In this document: piece by piece, positions 1-7,287 of the stretch | How the letters are laid out: every line of letters starts with the position of its first letter | Position numbering within the stretch: position 1 is the stretch's first letter | Assembly (NCBI GenBank): GCA_022827685.1 | Contig: JAJEIH010000145.1 | Span: 1 to 42,335, forward strand | Direction of reading: 5' to 3' | Length of the DNA: 42,335 nt | Source of the DNA: Alphaproteobacteria bacterium | GTDB lineage: Bacteria > Pseudomonadota > Alphaproteobacteria > Bin95 | Translations under genes and position numbers: made by a program | The notes under the pieces: model-generated | Told to the model about the DNA's origin: nothing | The model's input: only the letters and a program-made list of their open reading frames with translations | The model's database searches: none

Positions 1-41
1 GGGGTTTGCGGCCCCCAGCCATGCTTTCTGCAGAAAAGCCG

Positions 42-66
42 AAAGGCGGCCCCGGGAGCCGCCTTT
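42..66 (-). terminator. Hairpin with downstream T-rich tail
   Basis: Nine-base perfect inverted repeat (AAAGGCGGC / GCCGCCTTT) around a 7-base loop. Read on the minus strand it is followed by CGGCTTTTC, a T-rich tail, so it can act as an intrinsic terminator or as an attenuator in the leader of a gene beyond the left edge. On the plus strand it could also end a gene lying to the left. The hairpin is seen directly; its direction of action is inference. Confidence 0.5.
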
Positions 67-77
67 CTCTGACGCCT

Positions 78-104
78 ATTCTACACCATTTCGCTGAAAG
101 TCAA
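78..104 (-). promoter_or_regulatory. Candidate minus-strand promoter at left edge
   Basis: On the minus strand TTGACT (104-99) and TAGAAT (83-78) are separated by 15 bases, one or two fewer than ideal for a sigma-70 promoter. Transcription would start near 70 and run straight into the hairpin at 42-66, so the pair may form an attenuated leader for a gene outside the window. Confidence 0.3.
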
Positions 105-356
105 TCCCGTTTGGGAACAAAAACTGACAGTATCAGGAGATTTTCTCATAACCTGCTGAACAGGCGGGATAATATCGATGTTGCCGGATTGCGATCCATG
201 AGGAACAGTGCTTCACCGCCGCCCCGGCCGCCGCCGTTGGAGAACGGGCGCGACCGTCGGAGCCGCCGCACGGCCGCGCCGGGCCCCGGCTCTCCGGCCG
301 GGGTGACAAAAGGGAGTGCAAGGACAGGGAAAGGCGGCGGCGCCAGCGGTCCGCGT
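105..356. other. Non-coding stretch, no gene seen
   Basis: About 250 bases with no convincing reading frame. The first 90 bases are less GC-rich and contain short inverted repeats such as CCTG-CTGAA-CAGG. The rest is the trailer of the VOC gene. A 62-codon minus-strand frame (133-321) shows no recognisable family and no good ribosome site. Confidence 0.4.
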
Positions 357-701
357 TCAGTCCTCCGTCCAGACGGCGAGCTCGTGGCCGTCGGGGTCCG
401 TGAAGTGGAAACGGCGGCCGCCGGGGAAGGGGTAGGCGGGCTTCACGATCCTGCCGCCGGCCTCCTCGATGCGCCGCCGGACAGCCTCAAGGTCTTCGCT
501 GTAGAGCACGACCAGCGGGCCGCCCGGCGCGGGGCCGTCCTCCAGCGCGTTGAAGCCGCCCTTCATGCGCCCGTCGGTGAACTCGGTGTAGCCGGGGCCG
601 AAATCGGTGAAGCTCCAGCCGAAGGCGCGCCCGTAAAAGGCTTTCGACCGGGCGGTGTCGGCCACGGCGAGTTCGATATAGTCGATTCGAATCGCCGCCA
701 T
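357..701 (-). CDS. VOC family protein (glyoxalase/bleomycin-resistance fold)
   Basis: A 114-residue single-domain protein of the vicinal oxygen chelate superfamily. It has the paired beta-alpha-beta-beta-beta layout: first half opening IDYIELAVADTARSKAFYG, second half closing FHFTDPDGHELAVWTED. The FTDPDGHELAVW ending is the signature of the large group of uncharacterised glyoxalase-like enzymes. Metal-ligand candidates are E10 at the start and the final HELAVW glutamate. It sits 4 bases after the stop of the MFS gene and is probably the last gene of the long minus-strand operon. The substrate cannot be deduced. The ATG at 701 is chosen because the domain begins at once. Confidence 0.85.
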   Translation of the reverse strand: MAAIRIDYIELAVADTARSKAFYGRAFGWSFTDFGPGYTEFTDGRMKGGFNALEDGPAPGGPLVVLYSEDLEAVRRRIEEAGGRIVKPAYPFPGGRRFHFTDPDGHELAVWTED

Positions 702-705
702 TCCA

Positions 706-2055
706 TCACGCCTCGCGGCGGTCGCCCTCCGGGCGCACCCAGGCCATCAGCACGAGGCCGATGGCGAGCAGGACGAGGATCGGCACCACGCCGACGCGCT
801 GGCTGCCGGACAGGTCGGTCGCCAGCGCGACGAGGAAAGGAGCGATGAACGAGGTCGCCTTGCCGGTCAGCGCATAGAGGCCGAACGCCTCCGCCATGCG
901 CTCCCGGTCCGCCTGGTGGACGAGCATGGTGCGCGACGCCGCCTGCAGCGAGCCCGCCGTTGCGCCGATGACGGCGCCGCAGGCATAGAAGGCGATCATC
1001 GGCAGGGAGGAGGGCGCCTCGGCCGTGCCCACGGTGAGGAACAGCACCTCGTGCGGCGCGATGGTCATGATGGCGGCTGTGGCCACCGTGAGCGCAACGA
1101 TGTTGACCAGGATCACGGGCTTGGGGCCGCGCCGCACGTCCTGCAGCCCGCCGGCCCAGGCCCCGGCGGCGCCGGCGACGAGGATGACGAGGCCGAACAC
1201 GCCGATCTCGAACAGGCCCCATCCCAGCACGCCGGAAGCGTAGATGCCGCCGAATGTCCCGATCCCCAGTATGGCGTCCCGGTAGAACATGGAGGCGAGC
1301 AGGTAGGCGAGCAGGCTCGGCCGGGACGGCAGGCCGGCGAGCGTGGCCTTCAGGCTGCTCAGGCCCTCCCGGACCACGCCGGCGGTCGCGACGGCGCGGC
1401 GGCTCACATCCGGCGACCAGAGGAAGAAGGGCACCATGAAGACGAGATACCAGAGCGCCGAGAAGGGCCCGGCTGCCCGCGCGCCCTCTCCGAGCGCCGG
1501 GTCGAGGCCCAGGACCGGGGCCACGCCGAGCATCGTCCTGTCCGAGCCCGGGGCCGGCGTCATCAGGCCGAGCACGATGGAGAGCGCCACGAGGCCGCCC
1601 CAGTAGCCGAACGCCCAGCCGGACCCCGATATGCGGCCCAGCTCCTCGCGCGGGCCGACTTCCGGAAGCAGCGAGTTGACGAAAACGGTGGCGATCTCCG
1701 CCCCGATCAGCGCCACCGCCAGCAACACGAGAACCGTCAGCGGGTCGTCCATCCCCGGCGTGGCGAGCCAGAGGCCGGTAACGCCGACCAGGTAAATCAG
1801 CGAGAACGCCAGTATCCACGGCTTTCTCGGTCCCTGCGCGTCTGCGACCGAGCCCAGCACGGGGGCCGAAAGCGCCATCAGCACCGAGCCCGCGGCGATC
1901 GCATAGCCCCATATCGCCTGGCCATCGACCACATTCTCGGCGACGCGGGAGGCGAAATAGGGACCGAAGACGAATGTGGTGATGACGGTGTGGAAAGGCT
2001 GGTTGGCCCAGTCGAAGAACATCCAGCCCCAAACGCCCCTGCCTCCGGATTTCAT
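706..2055 (-). CDS. MFS transporter, UMF1/Atg22-like
   Basis: A 449-residue, very hydrophobic protein with about 12 predicted membrane segments. The N-terminus (VWGWMFFDWANQPFHTVITT) carries the FDWANQ(P/S)F(H/Y) motif typical of the UMF1/Atg22 branch of the major facilitator superfamily, and the loop ADAQGPRKPWI corresponds to the MFS motif between helices 2 and 3. Members are inner-membrane permeases of mostly unknown cargo; some eukaryotic relatives export amino acids from vacuoles. It follows lysE by 82 bases and precedes the VOC gene by 4, all on the minus strand, so it may be read with the selenoprotein operon. Specificity is unknown. Confidence 0.85.
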   Translation of the reverse strand: MKSGGRGVWGWMFFDWANQPFHTVITTFVFGPYFASRVAENVVDGQAIWGYAIAAGSVLMALSAPVLGSVADAQGPRKPWILAFSLIYLVGVTGLWLATPGMDDPLTVLVLLAVALIGAEIATVFVNSLLPEVGPREELGRISGSGWAFGYWGGLVALSIVLGLMTPAPGSDRTMLGVAPVLGLDPALGEGARAAGPFSALWYLVFMVPFFLWSPDVSRRAVATAGVVREGLSSLKATLAGLPSRPSLLAYLLASMFYRDAILGIGTFGGIYASGVLGWGLFEIGVFGLVILVAGAAGAWAGGLQDVRRGPKPVILVNIVALTVATAAIMTIAPHEVLFLTVGTAEAPSSLPMIAFYACGAVIGATAGSLQAASRTMLVHQADRERMAEAFGLYALTGKATSFIAPFLVALATDLSGSQRVGVVPILVLLAIGLVLMAWVRPEGDRREA

Positions 2056-2137
2056 CGGCGCCTCCCTGGCTGCAACCGGCCCGCCGGCCGTCCGGCAGTG
2101 TAAAACACCGTTGCCAGCGGGTCACTTTCCCCGCGCG

Positions 2138-2773
2138 CTACCGGCGCGGCTGCGGCTCGATATCCCTGAATGCCAGCAGCGCGGCGGCGGCGACCATCAA
2201 TGTACCGCATATGCGGTTGAGCAAACGCATGCCATGCGCCCGGAGCCGGGCCGCGATGTTCGCGGACAGCCAGCCCCAGGCAAGCAGGGCGACGCCGTCG
2301 ACAAGCAGGTAGGTGCCGCCCAGAACCGCCAGCTGGGGAAGGGTCGGCGCCGCCGGATCGATGAACTGCGGGAAGAGCGCGGCGAAGAACATCACGGCGA
2401 ACGGGTTGGCGCTCGACGTGACGAAGCCCTGCCGGAACAGGCGCGCGGGAGAGCCGGCCCTGTCGGCTGCGGCGCCTCCGCCCCGGGGTCCTGAGAAGAG
2501 CAGGCTGAGGCCGATCCAGGCCAGATAAGCGACGCCCAGCCACTTGACGAGGCGGAAGAACTCGGCGGATGCAGCGACTGCAGCGGCAATGCCGAAAGCG
2601 GCTGCGGTCATCTGGAGCATGTTCGCCGAAAGGTCGCCGGCGATGGTCCAGCCCGTTCTCCGCAATCCGTGGCGGGCGCTGTTGGCGATGACGAGAAGCT
2701 GGCTCGTGTCCGGCGGGGTCGCAAAGAACACGGCGAGCGCCGCCAGGTAGAGCAGGTAGGTCTCGGCGGTCAC
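2138..2773 (-). CDS. LysE/RhtB family amino-acid exporter
   Basis: A 211-residue protein with about six hydrophobic segments. The N-terminus ATPPDTSQLLVIANSARHG matches the LysE/RhtB family pattern, in which proline-containing (T)PGP-like residues sit in the first loop; here the sequence is TPPDT. The later stretch FVTSSANPFAVMFFAALFPQFID is the family's conserved mid-protein motif (G.....NPK...FF...PQF). These proteins export amino acids and small amphiphiles across the inner membrane. The GTG start at 2773 overlaps the stop of the crotonase gene by 4 bases (GTGA), which points to coupled translation. The substrate is unknown. Confidence 0.88.
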   Translation of the reverse strand: MTAETYLLYLAALAVFFATPPDTSQLLVIANSARHGLRRTGWTIAGDLSANMLQMTAAAFGIAAAVAASAEFFRLVKWLGVAYLAWIGLSLLFSGPRGGGAAADRAGSPARLFRQGFVTSSANPFAVMFFAALFPQFIDPAAPTLPQLAVLGGTYLLVDGVALLAWGWLSANIAARLRAHGMRLLNRICGTLMVAAAALLAFRDIEPQPRR

Positions 2774-3687
2774 GGGCGTTTCTTCGCAGCCTGCTCCTGC
2801 GGCGTCCGGTCCTCGCGCGGCCGGGCGCTGTAGTCTCCGAAGGGGGCGTCGCGGGCGGCGGCGGTGCGGCGCAGGCCCTGTTCGCCAAGGCTTTCCGCCC
2901 AGCGATAGGCTTCCTCCGTGTGGCGCGTCATGCCGTCGAACAGCGTGCCGAGCAGTTGCGTCGTCCTCAGCCCCATATTCTCGAAGGCCTGGTTGATGAG
3001 CAGCTTGTTGAGCGCAAGCTGGTTGCCCGGAATGTGCTCGAAGCGCCGCGCATATGCCTCAACGCGCTCGTCGAGTTCGGCCGCCGGGCAGACATGGGAG
3101 ACGAGGCCGATACGGTGCGCCGTCGCCGCGTCGATGGCGTCGCCGCTCAGCAGGAACTGCTTGGCGTGCTCGAGCCCGAGGCGATAGATCCAGAGCATGG
3201 TGGTCGGCGTGCCGAAAATGCGCGACGGCGCATAGCCGATATAGGCGTCCTCGGCCATGAACAGCAGGTCGCAGCAGAGCACGAGGTCCGTCGCGCCGCC
3301 GACCGCCCAGCCGTGTATCGCGCCCAGCACCGGCTTCGGGCAGTCCCATATCTTCATGAAGCGCTCGACATTGCGGCCCATGCTGCGGTAGTCGCGCACC
3401 GGGTCCCAGGCGCCGGGGCGCGGCTCCGGGCGCGGCGCATCGTAGGGCTGCGACCAGCCGGCCTCCAGCGAGGCACCGGTCGCCTCCAGATCGTAGCCGG
3501 CGGTGAACGCCCGCCCCTCGCCGCGCAGCACGACGGAGCGCACCTCGCGCGAGGCGGCGGCGCGGTCGATGGCGTCGGCGACGCCCTGCACCAGCTCCTC
3601 GGTCAGCGTGTTGAGCCGCTCCGGGCGGTTGAGCGAGACGACGGCAACGCTGCCGCGTTCCTCGTAGAGGACGACGGAGTCCGCCAC
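2770..3687 (-). CDS. Enoyl-CoA hydratase/isomerase (crotonase) family protein
   Basis: A 305-residue crotonase-fold protein, longer than the usual 255-270. The N-terminus VAVVSLNRPERLNTLTEEL is the standard opening. The oxyanion-hole segments are seen as AFTAGYDLEA (about residues 60-69) and GAIHGWAVGGATDLVLCCDL (about 121-140). The usual catalytic glutamates of true hydratases are not obvious: the region around 145-165 reads AYIGYAPSRIFGTPT. It may therefore be a dehalogenase-, isomerase- or hydrolase-like member. It starts 7 bases after the glutaredoxin stop and overlaps lysE by 4 bases. The acyl-CoA substrate is unknown. Confidence 0.85.
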   Translation of the reverse strand: MADSVVLYEERGSVAVVSLNRPERLNTLTEELVQGVADAIDRAAASREVRSVVLRGEGRAFTAGYDLEATGASLEAGWSQPYDAPRPEPRPGAWDPVRDYRSMGRNVERFMKIWDCPKPVLGAIHGWAVGGATDLVLCCDLLFMAEDAYIGYAPSRIFGTPTTMLWIYRLGLEHAKQFLLSGDAIDAATAHRIGLVSHVCPAAELDERVEAYARRFEHIPGNQLALNKLLINQAFENMGLRTTQLLGTLFDGMTRHTEEAYRWAESLGEQGLRRTAAARDAPFGDYSARPREDRTPQEQAAKKRP

Positions 3688-3694
3688 CGCGCCC

Positions 3695-3952
3695 TCAGTC
3701 GAGCCCGAGCAGCCGGTCCAGCGCCTCGCGGGTCAGGCCGTCGCCGGCGAGGAAGGTCCCGTCCACCTCGACGGCCGGCGTGCCCCTTATGCGGGCGGCG
3801 TCGAGGCGGTCCTGCGCCTCCTCGTCCATCATCAGGTCCCGCCGGGCGAAGGCGACGCCGCGCGACTCCAGGTAGCGCTTCACCTGCTCGCAGGGCGCGC
3901 AGAGGGGCGTCGTGTAGAGCGTGACCTCGGGCGCCGCTGCCACGGCGCTCAC
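3695..3952 (-). CDS. Glutaredoxin-like protein (CAPC active site)
   Basis: An 85-residue thioredoxin-fold protein. It shows VTLYTTPLCAPCEQVKRYL with a C18-A-P-C21 redox centre and the cis-proline loop RGTPAVEVDG (P59). The GTG at 3952 is chosen because it overlaps the stop of the upstream selenoprotein gene in the typical GTGA arrangement and removes 17 unlikely leading residues. The dithiol active site suggests a NrdH- or GrxC-like reductant of disulfides. Coupled translation directly behind a U-x-x-C selenoprotein suggests, as inference, that it reduces the selenenylsulfide of that enzyme. Confidence 0.9.
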   Translation of the reverse strand: MSAVAAAPEVTLYTTPLCAPCEQVKRYLESRGVAFARRDLMMDEEAQDRLDAARIRGTPAVEVDGTFLAGDGLTREALDRLLGLD

Positions 3953-4833
3953 ACCTTGCCCGCCGCGCGAAGCTGGCGGTATTCCTCCTTGCGCGCCATC
4001 CATTCGGCGTGCGTGGCCTCGTCCTGCCAGGGCTGCTCGGCAGTGAAGACGAGGCGCTTCCAGTCCTCGCCGGCGCTCCAGCGGAAGCCGGCCTCGCGCG
4101 TGGTGCGGGGGCCCTCCGCCTCCTCCAGCAGGTCAAGCGCCATCTGGAAGATCGCGCGCTGCTGGTCCGTGTCCCAGGGTTCGCCGCAGGGGCTGCCGAG
4201 CGGGAAGTCGGTGAAGACATAGCGGGCGACGCCGCAATGCTCGACGATGTCGCGCGCCGCCCCGATCACCACGGTCGGGATGCCTGCCGCCTCGATATGC
4301 CGGCTGATCAGACTCACGGTCTGATGGCAGACGGGTCAGACAGGCACCATGAGGAGCGCGTCGATGCCGTCCTCGCGGCACCAGGCGAGCGCCTTGGGCG
4401 CCTCCTCGGTCATCACCTTGCGCTTGCTGTAATTGTTGTAGCAGCCATAGAGCCGGTCCGGCATGCCGGCGACCCGGCCGTCGGCCACCGCCTCGCGCAG
4501 CCGGTCCACCGGGTAGTAGGCGTTGACGTCGTCGAGATGGGTGGCGAAGCGGTCGAAGGACCTTGTGCGGCTGTAGAGCTTCTCCGTCGGCGTGTCGGCG
4601 GCGAAGGAATAGACGCCGCGGAAGTCCTCCTCGACCACCGGGTTCTCTTCCGTCTCCGGGTCGTAGCGGACCGCGATCTCGCTGGTGCCGATCAGCCCGA
4701 TGCGGCATTCCGAGAGCGGCTTGTCGAGGCGCGCGAACGGCACATCGTCGAAATGCGCCCACTCATAGGCCTTCTCGTAACCCTGCCGGATATAGTCGTC
4801 GCGCGTGCGGTCGATATAGCGCACCGGTTCCAT
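3949..4833 (-). CDS. GrdB/PrdB-family selenoprotein with in-frame UGA (Sec166)
   Basis: Two consecutive frames (4833-4339 and 4335-3949) are in the same phase and separated only by a TGA at 4338-4336. Read through, they give 294 residues with selenocysteine at 166 in MVPV-U-PVCHQTVSLI, a U-x-x-C redox motif. Both halves match, from family knowledge, the glycine/sarcosine/betaine/D-proline reductase selenoprotein B family: N-terminal IGLIGTSEIAVRYDP, then the CPVCHQ-like active site, then EAAGIPTVVIG and FTDFPLGSPCGEPWD. Related proteins in aerobes commonly have Cys at the Sec position. A bSECIS-like hairpin follows the UGA at once. The start ATG at 4833 has a strong ribosome site (AAGGAGGGAG). 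A glutaredoxin gene overlaps its end and an FAD oxidase lies 74 bases upstream. The substrate is unknown. The alternative is a Cys-to-stop nonsense mutation, which the hairpin and the intact second half argue against. Confidence 0.85.
4300..4338 (-). promoter_or_regulatory. Bacterial SECIS-like hairpin directly after UGA
   Basis: Numbering the mRNA from the U of UGA (4338) as 1: bases 14-20 (AUCAGAC) pair perfectly with 26-32 (GUCUGAU) around a CGUGA apical loop at 21-25. Below a CC bulge, 9-11 (CUG) pair with 33-35 (CAG). After a one-base mismatch, 5-7 (CCG) pair with 37-39 (CGG). The UGA-to-loop distance, the bulge, and the G-U in the apical loop match what is known of bacterial SECIS elements bound by SelB, such as that of E. 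coli fdhF. The pairing is seen directly; the function is inference. Confidence 0.75.
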
Positions 4834-4907
4834 GCACTCCCTCCTTCCAGCCTCGATCCCGATTAGACGCCCCGCGCCGCCTCCCGGTCAAGACGGAGCG
4901 GCCCGGG

Positions 4908-6491
4908 TCAGGGCGCGGGAAGCAGCACGCCGGGGTTCATGATGCCGGCGGGGTCGAGCGCCGCCTTGGCGCCCTTGAGCGCGGCGGCGAAAATGTCGGA
5001 GCGCTGGCGCTCGTACCAGGGCATGTGGTCCCGCCCGACGGCGTGGTGGTGGGTGATGGTGCCGCCGGCGTCGATGATCGCGTCCGAGACCGCGTTCTTG
5101 ACCGTGTCGTATTGCGCCGAAAGCCGGCCCTGCTCGCCCAGGCCGATGAAGGTGAAGTAAGGCGCCGGCCCGTCGGGATAGACATGGGTGAAGCGGCAGG
5201 CGACGATTCCCGGCCGCCCCGTCGCCTCCCTGAGCGCCCGGTCTGCCGCGCCCGCCACATCGCGGTGGAAGTCCTCGAACCGGTCCCAGGTGATCGCGGT
5301 CTCGAAGGTCTCGCGGATGATGGCGCGGGCGGTCAGCATCTCGCGCATGTGCCCGCCCTTGATGAAGGCGTCGCGCCAGCGCGCCGCCGCGTTCCCGCCG
5401 CCGCCTTTCTCCTCCGGCAGGCGGCCGCCGTGATCCCGGCAGCATTCGAGCGCGCGCGCCATCCAGGCGTCGAGCGGGTGGTCGGCGCTCTCGAACCCCA
5501 GCACCAGCACTGCGGCCGAGCCGTCTCCCGCGCCCGACCAGCGCACCTCGTTATGGTCCAGCAGGCGCAGATTGGCGGGATAGAGCCCGGCCTGCGAGAT
5601 GGCGCGCACGGCCTCCGCCCCGTCCATGAAATGCTCGAACTCGACCGAGCGGCCGTCGCGGAAGGTCGGGCGGTCCTGAAGGCGCATCCAGGCTTCGGTA
5701 ATGATGCCGAGCGCGCCCTCGGAGCCGAGGAAGAGCCGGTCGGGGCTCGGGCCCGCGCCGGAGCCCGGCAGGCGGAAGCTGTCATGCACGCCCGCCGGCG
5801 TCACCGCGCGCACGCTTTCGGTCATGTCGTCGATATGGGTCAGCATGGTGGCGTAATGGCCGGCGCCGCGCGTCGCGATCCAGCCGCCGAGGGTGGAATA
5901 TTCGAAGCTCTGCGGGTAGTAGCGCAGGGTCAGGCCGTGCGGGCGGAGCTGTTCTTCGAGATGGGGACCGTACACGCCCGCCTGTATGCGCGCCGCGCGC
6001 GAGGTGCGGTCGATTTCCAGCACCCGGTCCATGGCGCCCATGTCTATCGAGACCGCGGCCCTGAAGCCGCCGCCGACATCGGGATGCACCCCGCCCACCA
6101 CGGAAGAGCCGCCGCCGAAGGGAATGGCCGCCGCGCCCGCATCCGCGCACCAGTCGAGCAGGGCCGCGACCTCGCCCTCGTCGCGCGGACGGGCCACCAG
6201 GTCGGGCGCGCCGGCGAAGTCGCGGTCCATGATGCGGACCTGCTCGTGGAAGGAGCGCCCGAAGGTATGCACCAGCCGCTCCCACTTGTCGTCGGTGCAG
6301 ACCGGCGCCAGCGAGGCGGGCGGCGCGAGCCGCGGCGGTGCGATCCCGACCTCGTCCACGGTCGGGAACGGCCGGGCCTCGAACCCGTCCACCCCGAAGA
6401 CCGCCGCATAGTCCGCCTCGAAGGGCTTCATCTCCTCGTCGGTAAAGCCCTCGCCGACCTTGCCCCACCCCCAGAACTTCCGCCGCGCCAT
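4908..6491 (-). CDS. FAD-binding oxidase, alkyldihydroxyacetonephosphate synthase-like
   Basis: A 527-residue flavoprotein of the VAO/PCMH type. The FAD pyrophosphate loop is IPFGGGSSVVGG (about 123-134), followed by the substrate-domain motif YYPQSFEYSTLGGWIATRGAGHY. The C-terminal triple histidine in THHHAVGRDHMPWY (H481-483) is the active-site signature of alkylglycerone-phosphate synthase. Bacterial members often act on unknown hydroxy acids or ether-lipid precursors. The ATG at 6491 is chosen because AAGGAGA lies 7 bases upstream; a much longer open frame upstream has no homology. It is the first gene of the minus-strand cluster and is followed 74 bases later by the selenoprotein. Confidence 0.88.
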   Translation of the reverse strand: MARRKFWGWGKVGEGFTDEEMKPFEADYAAVFGVDGFEARPFPTVDEVGIAPPRLAPPASLAPVCTDDKWERLVHTFGRSFHEQVRIMDRDFAGAPDLVARPRDEGEVAALLDWCADAGAAAIPFGGGSSVVGGVHPDVGGGFRAAVSIDMGAMDRVLEIDRTSRAARIQAGVYGPHLEEQLRPHGLTLRYYPQSFEYSTLGGWIATRGAGHYATMLTHIDDMTESVRAVTPAGVHDSFRLPGSGAGPSPDRLFLGSEGALGIITEAWMRLQDRPTFRDGRSVEFEHFMDGAEAVRAISQAGLYPANLRLLDHNEVRWSGAGDGSAAVLVLGFESADHPLDAWMARALECCRDHGGRLPEEKGGGGNAAARWRDAFIKGGHMREMLTARAIIRETFETAITWDRFEDFHRDVAGAADRALREATGRPGIVACRFTHVYPDGPAPYFTFIGLGEQGRLSAQYDTVKNAVSDAIIDAGGTITHHHAVGRDHMPWYERQRSDIFAAALKGAKAALDPAGIMNPGVLLPAP

Positions 6492-6561
6492 CGCCCCGTC
6501 TCCTTGCCTCGCGCGGGAATTCTGGCATGCCGGCCGTTGGCGTGAAAGGGGGAGCGGCAAG

Positions 6562-6591
6562 TTGTATTTGTATTCGATATTGGTCAATACT
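6562..6591 (+). promoter_or_regulatory. Candidate promoter with short palindrome
   Basis: TTGTAT (6562-6567) and AATACT (6586-6591) with an 18-base spacer form a plausible sigma-70 promoter in an unusually AT-rich island. The spacer contains TATTG-GT-CAATA (6578-6589), a small inverted repeat that could be an operator for autoregulation of the antitoxin-like gene that follows. Both assignments are by eye. Confidence 0.35.
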
Positions 6592-6602
6592 AAGGATGCT
6601 AT

Positions 6603-6812
6603 ATGCGGGAGGACCGGTCCCTGGGGCGCGCAATGACGATGACGGTTCGCCTGAGCGGCCCGATACAGCGCGACAAGGCCTGCTCGGAGCAGGAGGCCTT
6701 CGACCGCCTCAAGGCCGAGCTGGAACGCGCCTTCGCGGCACCCGACAACACCTGCCATGCCCTGACCGCCGCGGACGCGATTGCACGCAGCGGGGCGCAG
6801 TCCGGCGCATGA
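6603..6812 (+). CDS. Small antitoxin-like protein, orphan
   Basis: Up to 69 residues. The core reads SEQEAFDRLKAELERAFAAP followed by ALTAADAIARS. The pattern of an amphipathic helix, an AFAAPD-like turn and a closing LTA(D/A)(E/D)(V/A)IARN-like helix resembles small type II antitoxins normally paired with RelE/ParE toxins; this is a recollection of the pattern, not a database match. AAGGA sits 6 bases before the ATG at 6603, but ATG 6633 (MTMTVRLSG) is also possible. No toxin gene follows: the next gene is convergent. It may be a remnant or a trans-acting antitoxin. Confidence 0.4.
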   Translation: MREDRSLGRAMTMTVRLSGPIQRDKACSEQEAFDRLKAELERAFAAPDNTCHALTAADAIARSGAQSGA

Positions 6813-6852
6813 CGCCGGTGCGCGTCCAGGCAGACTGCGAACCGTAAGCAGG

Positions 6853-6872
6853 CCGGTGCCGACGGGCACCGG
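6853..6872. terminator. Perfect hairpin between convergent genes
   Basis: CCGGTGCC-GACG-GGCACCGG is an 8-bp perfect stem with a 4-base loop, placed between the end of the antitoxin-like gene (plus) and the end of the DUF5615 toxin gene (minus). There is no T-tract on either side, so it is at best a weak or Rho-assisted bidirectional terminator. Confidence 0.35.
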
Positions 6873-6882
6873 ACCGCCGGTA

Positions 6883-7269
6883 TCAGCCTGCTTCCCGGTT
6901 TAGCGGGAAGAGAGCGATTTCACCTTCGGTCGAGACCTCCAGGACGTGGTTGACCATGGCCTGCATCGGGTCTCCGATTTTCGACAGATGGCCGATGGCC
7001 GACCGAAGCAGAATTTCGGACTCCCGGCGGCTGACGCACGGCAGGACGATGAGACCCGGATGGACCGATTCCGATGCGACGAGGGCGCGGAAGTCGCGGG
7101 CATTGGCCGTGACGAGGACGAGGTCCTCATCGAGGCAGCGTTGCAGGACAGCGTGGTCGGGCTGACCGAGGCCGCCGAAATCGCGGGGATGTTTGGCAAG
7201 GTGTTGGCCCTGTCGGTTGATCGCCCCTGCGATGGCTGGCGAAAGACACTCGTCCAGAAAGAGCCGCAC
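6883..7269 (-). CDS. DUF5615 family PIN-like toxin
   Basis: A 128-residue protein opening MRLFLDECLSPAIAGAINRQ, the DUF5615 start with its first acidic pair (D6, E7). The middle LVLVTANARDFRALV carries the T-x-N-x-x-D-F motif of PIN-like nucleases. It fits the usual 110-130 residue length. From family knowledge these are predicted ribonuclease toxins of type II systems encoded beside DUF433 antitoxins, and that partner lies 18 bases upstream. The gene order antitoxin then toxin on one strand is normal for this pair. The catalytic residues look intact, so it is probably active. Confidence 0.85.
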   Translation of the reverse strand: MRLFLDECLSPAIAGAINRQGQHLAKHPRDFGGLGQPDHAVLQRCLDEDLVLVTANARDFRALVASESVHPGLIVLPCVSRRESEILLRSAIGHLSKIGDPMQAMVNHVLEVSTEGEIALFPLNREAG

Positions 7270-7287
7270 AGGAAGGGGAGCCGGGTG

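Noticed and set aside
21..848. Plus-strand frame of 280 codons at the left edge
   Set aside because: It runs antisense through the VOC gene, whose conserved motifs are clear, and its product is low-complexity.
4336..4338. Interpretation of the TGA as an ordinary stop creating two separate genes or a pseudogene
   Set aside because: Both halves match consecutive parts of one family, the TGA replaces the expected active-site Cys in a C-x-x-C motif, and a hairpin of the right geometry follows.
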